A stretch of 13,872 nucleotides of DNA from an uncultured Bermanella sp. Lineage in GTDB: Bacteria; Pseudomonadota; Gammaproteobacteria; Pseudomonadales; Oceanobacteraceae. This document shows positions 7,904-13,872 of the stretch, piece after piece. Position 1 is the first letter of the stretch, and each line of letters opens with the position of its first letter. Made by a program: the position numbers and the translations under genes. Location of the stretch: contig CAJXIK010000025.1 in the NCBI GenBank assembly GCA_913054445.1, positions 1 through 13,872 of the forward strand. Direction: 5' to 3'. The notes under the pieces were generated by a model. The model searched no databases, was not told the origin of the DNA, and saw nothing but the letters and a program-made list of their open reading frames with translations.

Positions 7904-9073
7904 CTAGAAGAGTACGTCTTCTTCACCGCCCTCTGCCACGGCCTGCACCATGGCCTGTAAGTCGGTGTTTAACCCGCAAAAACCTTTAATAAGAATTTGG
8001 CTATGATCGTCCATCTCTGCTAGGTATTTTAACTTGTCTTTGACCAAACCGCCCTGGCTGGCTTGTAATGCCTCAAAGGCGCAGTGGTGCATTTTTTCTA
8101 GGTGTTGCTCTAGATTTTTGTAATTTTGTAAGTGGCCAAAGGTGCTGTGCCCCAGCCCTTGAAAATACCATTGGCCAAGGCGGCTGCCGGCGTGATCCCG
8201 TATGTTGTCGAGCATCTCTTCCGCTACCTTCTCCCCCGCAATTAATTCATAGATCCTAGATTTAAATACCGTGAGGCTCAGCATGGCCACCTGAATGTAG
8301 CTCTCATTGGTGCTGCGGCCGATGATGATGTTCATGTTGCGGGATAAGTCGGTGATGAGTTTTACCGAGGCTTCGATGGTGCTGGTGGTTTCTTTTAGGT
8401 TGTCGGCGTCACCGCGAATGCCTTCTATGCCTTCCGCTATGCGTTCTATGTATTTGTTATTTTTGGTTATGATGCCGCCAATTTCGCCCATTGTTTTGTC
8501 GGTTTGTCCGGCTAGGGTGCGTACCTCGTCGGCCACCACGGCAAAGCCACGGCCTTGCTCTCCGGCGCGTGCTGCCTCGATGGCGGCATTGAGCGCCAGC
8601 AAATTGGTTTGATCGCTGATGACCTCTATCTGCCCAACGCAGTCATTTATCTTTAAGGCCGAATCACTTAGGTCGCGCATTTGCTCTGCGGTGTTGGTGG
8701 CGCGACTGTTAATTTGACTCAGGTTGGAGCCCACCTGTTGCAGTATTACCCCTATTTGATCGAAGGTGGCCTCGCTGTCTTTGAGGTGCGAGCGTTCGGC
8801 CCCAAGGGCCTCGGCGTTTTCGTTTACTAGATCATGGATGTCGTTCACGCTGGCCACGGTCTTAAACAATAGGGTATTCATGCTTTGATTTTCGTCTGAC
8901 AAATCGCCGATGTGATGACGCAGTTCATCCGCCGCGGTGAGGGCGAGTTCAACGTTTTTAACCTGATCATGGAGGCTGCTTTTTTCGGCTTCCAGTGCTG
9001 CTATGCGCGCCGCCATCTCCTGTAGCTCGGTTTTGGCACCTAGGGAGAATAGAGTCTTTATGGGATGGGCCAT
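7904..9073 (-). CDS. Cytoplasmic methyl-accepting chemotaxis protein with a degenerate C-terminal CZB domain
   Basis: This 389-residue receptor has no signal peptide or membrane segment, so it is expected to be soluble. Residues about 15-65 form a predicted coiled coil. The MCP signalling domain (about 70-255) carries the highly conserved hairpin tip [28 protein letters not shown] (159-188), which contacts CheA and CheW. The C-terminal part (about 260-335) matches the CZB fold, seen as [12 protein letters not shown] and [14 protein letters not shown] domains normally hold zinc with His, Cys, His, His. Here the first three positions appear to be L267, S297 and L325, and only the last, H329, remains; H324 sits one residue off. 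There is no C-terminal CheR-binding pentapeptide. GAGG lies five bases before the ATG. The signal sensed is unknown. Confidence 0.9.
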   Translation of the reverse strand: MAHPIKTLFSLGAKTELQEMAARIAALEAEKSSLHDQVKNVELALTAADELRHHIGDLSDENQSMNTLLFKTVASVNDIHDLVNENAEALGAERSHLKDSEATFDQIGVILQQVGSNLSQINSRATNTAEQMRDLSDSALKINDCVGQIEVISDQTNLLALNAAIEAARAGEQGRGFAVVADEVRTLAGQTDKTMGEIGGIITKNNKYIERIAEGIEGIRGDADNLKETTSTIEASVKLITDLSRNMNIIIGRSTNESYIQVAMLSLTVFKSRIYELIAGEKVAEEMLDNIRDHAGSRLGQWYFQGLGHSTFGHLQNYKNLEQHLEKMHHCAFEALQASQGGLVKDKLKYLAEMDDHSQILIKGFCGLNTDLQAMVQAVAEGGEEDVLF

Positions 9074-9168
9074 GGCAACCTCGCAAGTGTCGTTTATTAA
9101 CTGTAGTTCAATGCAAAGGGCTTACAAGGTTGGCGGATGATTAAGGGCCGTTTGTTGCGGGGGGGTGG

Positions 9169-9741
9169 TTAGTCGCGAATGCCGTGGGCGTCGCGGGTTT
9201 CTTGTTTCTGGCGTTCGCTCTTCTTTAGCAACACATATACGGCACCGCTGCCACCGTCAAACTGCTGGGCGCTGCAAAATGCCAAGACATCTTCTAGTTC
9301 TTTTAACCACCTGTTGATCCAGCTTTTTAGCAGGGCCGGTTTGGCTTCTTTCTCGCCCTTGCCGTGCAAGATTATGAGCGTGCGCAGGTCGTATTTCTGG
9401 GCGTCGTCGATGAAGCGAAACACCTCGCTACGGGCTTGCTCTACTGTCTTGCGATGCAGGTCGAGGCGCGCATCGAGCGGATACTTGCCCCTACGCAGCT
9501 TGCGAAATACGCCGTCTTGTAAGCCGTTGCTGCGGTAGCTTAGCACCTCTTGCGGGTTCACCATCTCTACATAGTCGTCACTCAGGTGATTGTTGTCTGT
9601 GGCCGTCACGGCGATGGCTGCCTGGCGACGATTGAGGGTGGATTGCGCATCCCGCTGGGTTTTCTTTAAATTAACCCTTGCTTGGGTTTTAAGCGGGGTG
9701 ACATCGCCCATGGCGGCCGTGAAGTCGTCAAAATCGTCCAT
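9169..9741 (-). CDS. smrA: Smr-domain protein, SmrA (YdaL) type, probable nuclease
   Basis: This 190-residue protein has an N-terminal extension with the PLEFRREGLQ-like stretch EVLSYRSNGLQDGVFRKLRRGKYP (65-88), followed by an Smr domain. The Smr signatures are LDLH (93-96), HGKG (126-129) and GGSGA (163-167). This layout is closer to E. coli SmrA/YdaL (187 residues) than to SmrB/YfcN, whose start and central motifs differ. Smr domains act on nucleic acids as endonucleases in several bacteria; the physiological target of SmrA is not clear. AAGGAG lies six bases before the ATG at 9741, a strong ribosome binding site. A perfect -10 hexamer sits upstream, so it may have its own promoter in addition to read-through from the M23 peptidase gene. 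Confidence 0.88.
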   Translation of the reverse strand: MDDFDDFTAAMGDVTPLKTQARVNLKKTQRDAQSTLNRRQAAIAVTATDNNHLSDDYVEMVNPQEVLSYRSNGLQDGVFRKLRRGKYPLDARLDLHRKTVEQARSEVFRFIDDAQKYDLRTLIILHGKGEKEAKPALLKSWINRWLKELEDVLAFCSAQQFDGGSGAVYVLLKKSERQKQETRDAHGIRD

Positions 9742-9775
9742 GGGGTCTCCTTATCGTGCTTGAAAGTTGATGGTC

Positions 9776-9781
9776 ATTATA
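9776..9781 (-). promoter_or_regulatory. Candidate -10 element of a smrA promoter
   Basis: On the minus strand TATAAT, a perfect sigma-70 -10 hexamer, ends 34 bases before the smrA start codon. The matching -35 region is poor (TTAATT at a 16-base spacing, three of six matches). Transcription would begin near 9769 and give a leader of under 30 bases that includes the AAGGAG ribosome binding site. It lies just after the M23 peptidase stop codon, a natural place for an internal promoter. Confidence 0.4.
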
Positions 9782-9799
9782 CCTGCTTCTAGCGGTGAA

Positions 9800-10606
9800 T
9801 TAAGGGCTGGCCGGTAATAACAACATAGGGTCGATGCGGGCGTTGTTGAGGCTCACCGACCAGTGGAGGTGAGGGCCGGTCACCCGACCGGTGGCACCTA
9901 CCTTGCCTAGGATTTGACCCTTTTGTAGGGTGTCTCCGCTGCTGACCGAGATGTCGCTGAGGTGGCAAAACATGCTGATGAGCCCCTGGCCGTGGTCCAC
10001 ATACACCACCTTGCCGTTAAAGAAGAAGTGGCCAGTTAAGACCACTTTGCCGGCGGCGGGTGCCTTGATGGGGGTGCCCTTGGGGGCGGCGATGTCTAAC
10101 CCGCTGTGGGGTTTGCGCGGGGATTCGTTGAAGAAGCGGCGCAATCCAAATGGGCTGGAATAGGGGCCAGCCACCGGCTTTAAGAAGGCGAGGTCTGGCG
10201 ATTGCGTGAGGTCGAAGCGCCGGAACACCGCCGCCGCTTGTTTCTTTTCTTGGCGGTGGCGCTGTAAATCTGCGGCGCTTAAATCTATGTGTTTGCGGGT
10301 CTTGAGGGTGATGTGTTGCTCTGGGTAGTCTTTGTTTTTTACCTGAAAAGAGACGCCCTTGCCGTTCGCTTGCACTTGGTGATGACCGGCCTTGCTGTTC
10401 AGGTTAAGGCCGACGATGGCGTACCAGTCACCGCGGTGGCGACTCATGGCCACGGCTTGCCCACGGTAGAAAACCTCGGGCCTTGCTTCGCTGGCGGCGG
10501 CGATCTTAAGGGTGACTATGCCACCCGGCACTGGGTTAGAGGGGGGCAGTGCCCACGCTGGGCAGGCCATGAAACCTAATACGAGGGCTATGAGTTTAAT
10601 CATCAT
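9800..10606 (-). CDS. Exported M23 (LytM/lysostaphin-type) metallopeptidase
   Basis: M23 proteins are zinc endopeptidases that cut peptidoglycan cross-links, or inactive relatives that activate amidases. This 268-residue protein starts with a signal peptide (MMIKLIALVLGFMACPAWA, probable cleavage after AWA). An N-terminal beta-rich domain (about 25-95) and a helical linker follow. The LytM domain (about 145-265) keeps the zinc and catalytic residues: H167 and D171 in HSGLD, H215 in FCHLS, and H246 and H248 in PHLHW, so it should be active in the periplasm. Starts at 10606 or 10603 place the signal peptide at the N-terminus; an upstream ATG at 10657 would bury it behind 17 residues and lies deep in xseA. 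The gene begins inside the end of xseA (11-base overlap), pointing to coupled translation. Confidence 0.9.
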   Translation of the reverse strand: MMIKLIALVLGFMACPAWALPPSNPVPGGIVTLKIAAASEARPEVFYRGQAVAMSRHRGDWYAIVGLNLNSKAGHHQVQANGKGVSFQVKNKDYPEQHITLKTRKHIDLSAADLQRHRQEKKQAAAVFRRFDLTQSPDLAFLKPVAGPYSSPFGLRRFFNESPRKPHSGLDIAAPKGTPIKAPAAGKVVLTGHFFFNGKVVYVDHGQGLISMFCHLSDISVSSGDTLQKGQILGKVGATGRVTGPHLHWSVSLNNARIDPMLLLPASP

Positions 10607-11942
10607 GGGATTGCGCCTGCACGGTACAGGTGAGTTTGCCTTTATGAAATTGCGCATTGAGTGTCTCGCCCACGTTAACCTGCCTGCTGTCTGTGACCGC
10701 CACCCCCTGTTGAGTAGTGATGATGGCGTACCCTCGGCTTAGGGTACTAAGCGGGCTTACTGCATTCAAGACCTCGGCCTGTTGCGCGAGCGCTTGGCGG
10801 AGGGCGGCTAGGCGGTGCGTGATGGCCAGCTCTAGGCGCTGTTTTAACTGGGCGCTGTGTTGCTGCAAGAGGGCGATGCGCTTGTCTGGTGTGTGTTGCT
10901 GCAAGCGAGCGTCGGCCTTGGCGATTCTGTGTTGGCTTAATTGCAGGCGGTGCAGCATGGCATTCTTGAGCCTTAGTTCGGCCATGTCGAGGCGCTGCAT
11001 GTTTTCTTGCAGTTTGTCTCTGGGGTGGCGCAGACGCTTCACCAGCTGCATTAAGTGGAAACGCTGAGCCTGCAAACGGTTTTGCATGCTGCGTATCAAT
11101 TGGCGTTGCAGCTGCTCGAAGCGCCCCAGCCACTCGAAGCGATCTGGGCTCACTAATTCGGCCGCCGCCGACGGGGTGGCGGCCCTTAGGTCGGCCACAA
11201 AGTCACTAATGGAGGTATCCACCTCATGGCCCACGGCGCTGATGATGGGAATGGCACTGTTAAAGATAGCGTGGGCTACCCGCTCTTCGTTAAAGGGCCA
11301 TAAGTCTTCGAGGCTGCCGCCACCGCGTCCCACAATTAGCACGTCGCAGAGGGCGTCGCGGTTGGCACGCTCGATGGCCTGCACAATTTGCCCTGCCGCC
11401 ACTTCTCCCTGTACCTGAGTGGGGTAGATAGAGATTGGCAGGGCAGGGAAGCGCCGTTTTAGCACGGCTATAATATCTTTCACCGCCGCCCCAGTTGGGC
11501 TAGTGACGATGCCTAAGTGTCGAGGGTGGCTGGGAAGGGGTTTCTTATATTCTGGGTTGAAATACCCCTGCTGGTGAAGGCGGGCCTTGAGGGCCTCGAA
11601 GGCCATTTTTAGGGCACCCTCACCGGCGCTCTCCATCTTATCCACAATCAACTGGTAGTCACCACGGGCCTCATACAGGCTCACCGAGGCATGAATCAAG
11701 ACCTGATCCCCTTCCTTGGGCGCAAACTGCACATACTGGCTGCGGCTCTTGAACATGGCGCAACGCACCTGGGCGCGCTGATCTTTAAGGGTGAAGTACC
11801 AATGGCCTGAATGGGGGCGCGCCAGGTTGGAAATCTCGCCGCTCACCTGTACGCGATGCAGGTAGGTTTCCAGCAGCTCTTTGCTCTGACGATTAAGCTG
11901 GCTGACGGTGAAGACGGCGGGGCCTTGTGGAGTGTTGTTCAT
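10596..11942 (-). CDS. xseA: Exodeoxyribonuclease VII large subunit
   Basis: XseA forms exonuclease VII with several copies of the small XseB subunit and degrades single-stranded DNA from both ends in repair and recombination. The 448-residue protein (E. coli 456) has an N-terminal OB-fold domain (about 8-100, with ISNLARPHSGHWYFTLKD), the catalytic region with GRGGGSLEDLWPFNEE (205-220), GHEVDTSISDFVADLRAATPSAAAEL (238-263), and a long helical coiled-coil arm (about 270-385). An ATG 14 codons upstream (11984) is open, but the ATG at 11942 has AGG four bases before it and gives the family start (PAVFTVSQLN). No xseB is present in the window. It is divergent from guaB, as in E. coli. Confidence 0.95.
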   Translation of the reverse strand: MNNTPQGPAVFTVSQLNRQSKELLETYLHRVQVSGEISNLARPHSGHWYFTLKDQRAQVRCAMFKSRSQYVQFAPKEGDQVLIHASVSLYEARGDYQLIVDKMESAGEGALKMAFEALKARLHQQGYFNPEYKKPLPSHPRHLGIVTSPTGAAVKDIIAVLKRRFPALPISIYPTQVQGEVAAGQIVQAIERANRDALCDVLIVGRGGGSLEDLWPFNEERVAHAIFNSAIPIISAVGHEVDTSISDFVADLRAATPSAAAELVSPDRFEWLGRFEQLQRQLIRSMQNRLQAQRFHLMQLVKRLRHPRDKLQENMQRLDMAELRLKNAMLHRLQLSQHRIAKADARLQQHTPDKRIALLQQHSAQLKQRLELAITHRLAALRQALAQQAEVLNAVSPLSTLSRGYAIITTQQGVAVTDSRQVNVGETLNAQFHKGKLTCTVQAQSHDD

Positions 11943-12110
11943 CTTACCTGCATGGGTCGAAACTAGGGTGTCAGCATAATACATGAAAAGTATGGGTGTG
12001 GCGGATGGCGAAGCCTGGATTTAACAGGGGATAATAGCGAGTGTTAGCGGCTAATTTTGAGTAATCCACCATTAATACCGATTTTCCTGACAATATCAAT
12101 AGATTTTGAT

Positions 12111-12138
12111 TTAACGTAGCGGCTATTTACAGTAGAAT
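12111..12138 (+). promoter_or_regulatory. Candidate sigma-70 promoter of guaB
   Basis: TTAACG (12111-12116, four of six matches to the -35 consensus) and TAGAAT (12133-12138, five of six matches to the -10) are separated by 16 bases. Transcription would begin near 12145. No PurR-type operator was recognised near it. The whole divergent region between xseA and guaB (11943-12175) is AT-rich towards guaB and holds no gene that I can see. Confidence 0.5.
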
Positions 12139-12175
12139 TACGCGCCATTCTTAATCAGGTATGGCGGTCCCCCCC

Positions 12176-13648
12176 ATGTTGCGAATAGCCCAAGACGCGT
12201 TAACGTTTGACGATCTACTCTTAGTGCCCGGTTACAGCGACGTGCTACCGAATGACGTGAGCCTCAAGACCAAGTTAACCCGCGATATCGAATTAAATAT
12301 CCCCCTCATCTCCGCCGCCATGGATACCGTGACCGAGTCGCGCTTGGCCATCAGCATGGCGCAGGAAGGCGGCCTCGGTATTATCCACAAGAACATGACC
12401 ATAGAGCAGCAGGCGGCCGAGGTTCATAAAGTTAAAAAATACGAATCCGGAGTGGTGAAAGACCCCATCACAGTGCCCAGCAATACCTCTATTGAAGCCT
12501 TGCTAGAAATTACGCGTCAAAACAACATATCGGGCGTGCCCGTGGTCGATGGCGATGACCTAGTGGGCATCGTCACCGGTCGTGATGTGCGCTTCGAGAC
12601 CAGCCTCGGTGCCTCGGTGGCCACCGTCATGACCCCCAAAGAAAAGCTGGTTACCGTTAAAGAAGGGGCCAGCAAGGAAGAGGTGCAGAGCCTATTGCAC
12701 ATCAACCGCATCGAAAAAGTGCTGGTGGTCGACAATGACGGCAAGCTGGTGGGTCTGGTCACGGTAAAAGATATCAACAAGGCGCAGGCCTATCCGAACG
12801 CCTGTAAAGACAATCTGGGTCACCTGCGCGTGGGTGCTGCGGTGGGCACCGGCCCAGAAACGCCCGATCGCATTGCCGCGTTGGCGGCAGCTGGGGTAGA
12901 CGTGATCATCGTCGATACCGCCCACGGCCATTCCAAGGGTGTCATCGAGCGAGTGCGTTGGGCGAAAGACAACTTCCCACAAGTACAGATAATCGGCGGC
13001 AACATCGCCACCGGTGCCGCCGCCAAGGCCTTGGTTGCCGCCGGTGCCGATGGCGTGAAAGTGGGCATCGGCCCAGGTTCAATCTGTACTACGCGTATTG
13101 TGGCCGGTGTGGGCGTGCCGCAAATCAGTGCGGTGGCCGATGTGGCGGCGGCGCTGGCAGGCACGGGCATTCCCCTCATCGCCGATGGCGGCATTCGTTT
13201 CTCGGGTGACATGGCCAAGGCCGTGGTGGCCGGTGCGTATGTGATCATGGCCGGTTCGTTGCTGGCGGGCACCGATGAGGCACCGGGTGAAGTCGAACTT
13301 TACCAGGGCCGTGCTTATAAGAGCTATCGCGGCATGGGCTCCCTAGGGGCCATGGGCCAGAGCCAGGGTTCATCCGACCGCTATTTTCAGGATGCCAAGG
13401 CCGGTGTTGAAAAACTGGTGCCAGAAGGCATCGAAGGCCGCATCGCGGTGAAAGGTCCCATGGCCAACGTGGTACACCAGATGATGGGTGGCTTGCGCTC
13501 CTCTATGGGTTACACAGGGTGTGGCACCATAGACGAAATGCGCACTAAGCCCGAATTTGTCAAGATCAGCAGCGCGGGCATGAAAGAGTCCCACGTGCAC
13601 GATGTGCAAATTACTAAGGAAGCCCCTAACTACCGCACCGGTGGCTAG
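12176..13648 (+). CDS. guaB: Inosine-5'-monophosphate dehydrogenase
   Basis: GuaB oxidises IMP to XMP with NAD+, the committed step of guanine nucleotide synthesis, as a cytoplasmic tetramer or octamer. The 490-residue protein (E. coli 488) has the TIM-barrel catalytic domain split by two CBS domains (about residues 93-205) that regulate it by nucleotide binding. The active-site loop is GPGSICTTR with the catalytic Cys at residue 304 (E. coli 305). The mobile flap [13 protein letters not shown] and the C-terminal ESHVHDV are intact. An ATG five codons upstream (12161) would give [11 protein letters not shown]. The ATG at 12176 gives the family start [13 protein letters not shown] and has GGCGGT at a suitable distance, while the AGG before 12161 is only one base from it. 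A run of seven C immediately precedes 12176. Confidence 0.96.
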   Translation: MLRIAQDALTFDDLLLVPGYSDVLPNDVSLKTKLTRDIELNIPLISAAMDTVTESRLAISMAQEGGLGIIHKNMTIEQQAAEVHKVKKYESGVVKDPITVPSNTSIEALLEITRQNNISGVPVVDGDDLVGIVTGRDVRFETSLGASVATVMTPKEKLVTVKEGASKEEVQSLLHINRIEKVLVVDNDGKLVGLVTVKDINKAQAYPNACKDNLGHLRVGAAVGTGPETPDRIAALAAAGVDVIIVDTAHGHSKGVIERVRWAKDNFPQVQIIGGNIATGAAAKALVAAGADGVKVGIGPGSICTTRIVAGVGVPQISAVADVAAALAGTGIPLIADGGIRFSGDMAKAVVAGAYVIMAGSLLAGTDEAPGEVELYQGRAYKSYRGMGSLGAMGQSQGSSDRYFQDAKAGVEKLVPEGIEGRIAVKGPMANVVHQMMGGLRSSMGYTGCGTIDEMRTKPEFVKISSAGMKESHVHDVQITKEAPNYRTGG

Positions 13649-13653
13649 TGTTG

Positions 13654-13679
13654 GTGCTCGCCGCTACGGCGGTGAGCAC
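13654..13679 (+). promoter_or_regulatory. Strong UACG-tetraloop hairpin just after guaB
   Basis: Five bases after the guaB stop codon the arms GTGCTCGCCGC (13654-13664) and GCGGTGAGCAC (13669-13679) form an 11-base-pair stem with one G-U pair. It is closed by C-G around the loop UACG, a member of the very stable UNCG tetraloop class. No T-run follows, so it is not a standard intrinsic terminator. It could protect the guaB mRNA from 3' exonucleases or be a processing or attenuation element between guaB and guaA. Confidence 0.5.
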
Positions 13680-13692
13680 TGCAAGAATTTGT

Positions 13693-13727
13693 AACCGGTT
13701 GCGAATTATTAGCGCAACGGGTTTTGT
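13693..13727 (+). terminator. Second hairpin in the guaB-guaA spacer, weak terminator or attenuator
   Basis: AACCGGTTGCG (13693-13703) and CGCAACGGGTT (13713-13723) pair with a single G-G mismatch around a 9-base loop. The 3' arm ends in TTTTGT, a short T-tract. This is terminator-like but weak, and is placed so that it could reduce transcription into guaA. The relation of the two genes (GuaB and GuaA act in sequence) makes complete termination here unlikely. Confidence 0.4.
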
Positions 13728-13798
13728 CATTATGTACAGGAAGTACGCTGTAGCGCACATGCAAGGATGCATCGAAGCGCATTTAACAAGAGGTTTTC

Positions 13799-13872
13799 AT
13801 GACCGATATCCATTCGCAAAAAATTCTGATTTTAGATTTTGGTAGCCAGTACACTCAGCTGATTGCGCGTCG
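13799..13872 (+). CDS. guaA: GMP synthase (glutamine-hydrolysing), 5' end only
   Basis: GuaA aminates XMP to GMP using glutamine and ATP, the step after GuaB. Only the first 24 codons are in the window, and the frame is open to the edge. They read MTDIHSQKILILDFGSQYTQ followed by LIAR, the well-known start of the class I glutamine amidotransferase domain of GuaA. AAGAGG lies five bases before the ATG. It follows guaB by 150 bases in the same direction, the standard guaBA order, with two hairpins between them. Confidence 0.93.
   Translation, partial: MTDIHSQKILILDFGSQYTQLIAR

Noticed and set aside
9159..9165. Run of seven G after the smrA stop codon
   Set aside because: It is outside any coding frame and not part of a hairpin or promoter that I can see, so length change would have no clear effect.
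9074..9168. Sigma-28 (FliA) promoter for the chemoreceptor
   Set aside because: No GCCGATAA-like -10 with a suitable upstream TAAA was found in the 95-base gap.
12095..12110. ATCAA-N6-TTGAT inverted repeat upstream of guaB
   Set aside because: The arms are only five bases in a very AT-rich stretch, and it matches no operator that I know; likely chance.
12820..13272. A 150-codon reading frame antisense to guaB
   Set aside because: It is Ala/Pro/Thr-rich, as expected from the reverse of a GC-rich coding gene, and guaB is certain on the other strand.
13648..13845. A 65-codon + strand reading frame across the guaB-guaA spacer
   Set aside because: It overlaps the clear guaA start in another frame, covers both hairpins, and its product has no recognisable pattern.

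Overview
This 13.9 kb window is a stretch of gammaproteobacterial chromosome built almost entirely of recognisable genes. The gene order ispG-hisS-yfgM-bamB-der on one side and xseA divergent from guaB-guaA on the other is the arrangement known from E. coli and many other Gammaproteobacteria. A free-living, motile and probably aquatic species is likely, because the window also encodes a soluble chemoreceptor, a bacterial-type group II truncated globin and a candidate PsrA-type fatty-acid operator. I cannot name the genus from the sequence alone.

Layout. Bases 4-4380 (+) hold ispG (isoprenoid synthesis), hisS (histidyl-tRNA synthetase), yfgM (periplasmic TPR protein linked to the Sec translocon) and bamB (outer-membrane assembly lipoprotein). 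yfgM and bamB overlap by one base. A perfect hairpin follows bamB, then der (ribosome-assembly GTPase, 4468-5925). Next comes a block that is not part of the E. coli arrangement: a group II truncated haemoglobin (+, 6044-6445), tail to tail with a small Rieske [2Fe-2S] protein (-, 6442-6768) that lies downstream of the acyl-CoA thioesterase tesB (-, 6818-7690). A cytoplasmic MCP chemoreceptor with a C-terminal CZB domain (-, 7904-9073) and the Smr-domain protein SmrA (-, 9169-9741) come next. An exported M23 peptidase (-, 9800-10606) overlaps the end of xseA (-, 10596-11942). After a 233-base divergent promoter region come guaB (+, 12176-13648) and the first 24 codons of guaA (+, 13799 to the window edge). 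These last two genes make GMP from IMP.

How the parts relate. The flanks are core housekeeping genes: translation, isoprenoids, envelope assembly, ribosome biogenesis, DNA repair and purine synthesis. The centre (about 5.9-9.7 kb) looks like a lineage-variable cargo block set in this conserved frame. The points most worth a second look are these: a chemoreceptor whose CZB domain seems to have lost three of the four zinc ligands; a 16-base inverted repeat fitting the published PsrA fatty-acid operator pattern upstream of tesB; two tandem RNA hairpins between guaB and guaA, one capped by a UACG tetraloop; and a run of seven C directly before the likely guaB start. I found no mobile element, CRISPR array, tRNA or rRNA, and no clear undescribed multi-gene system.
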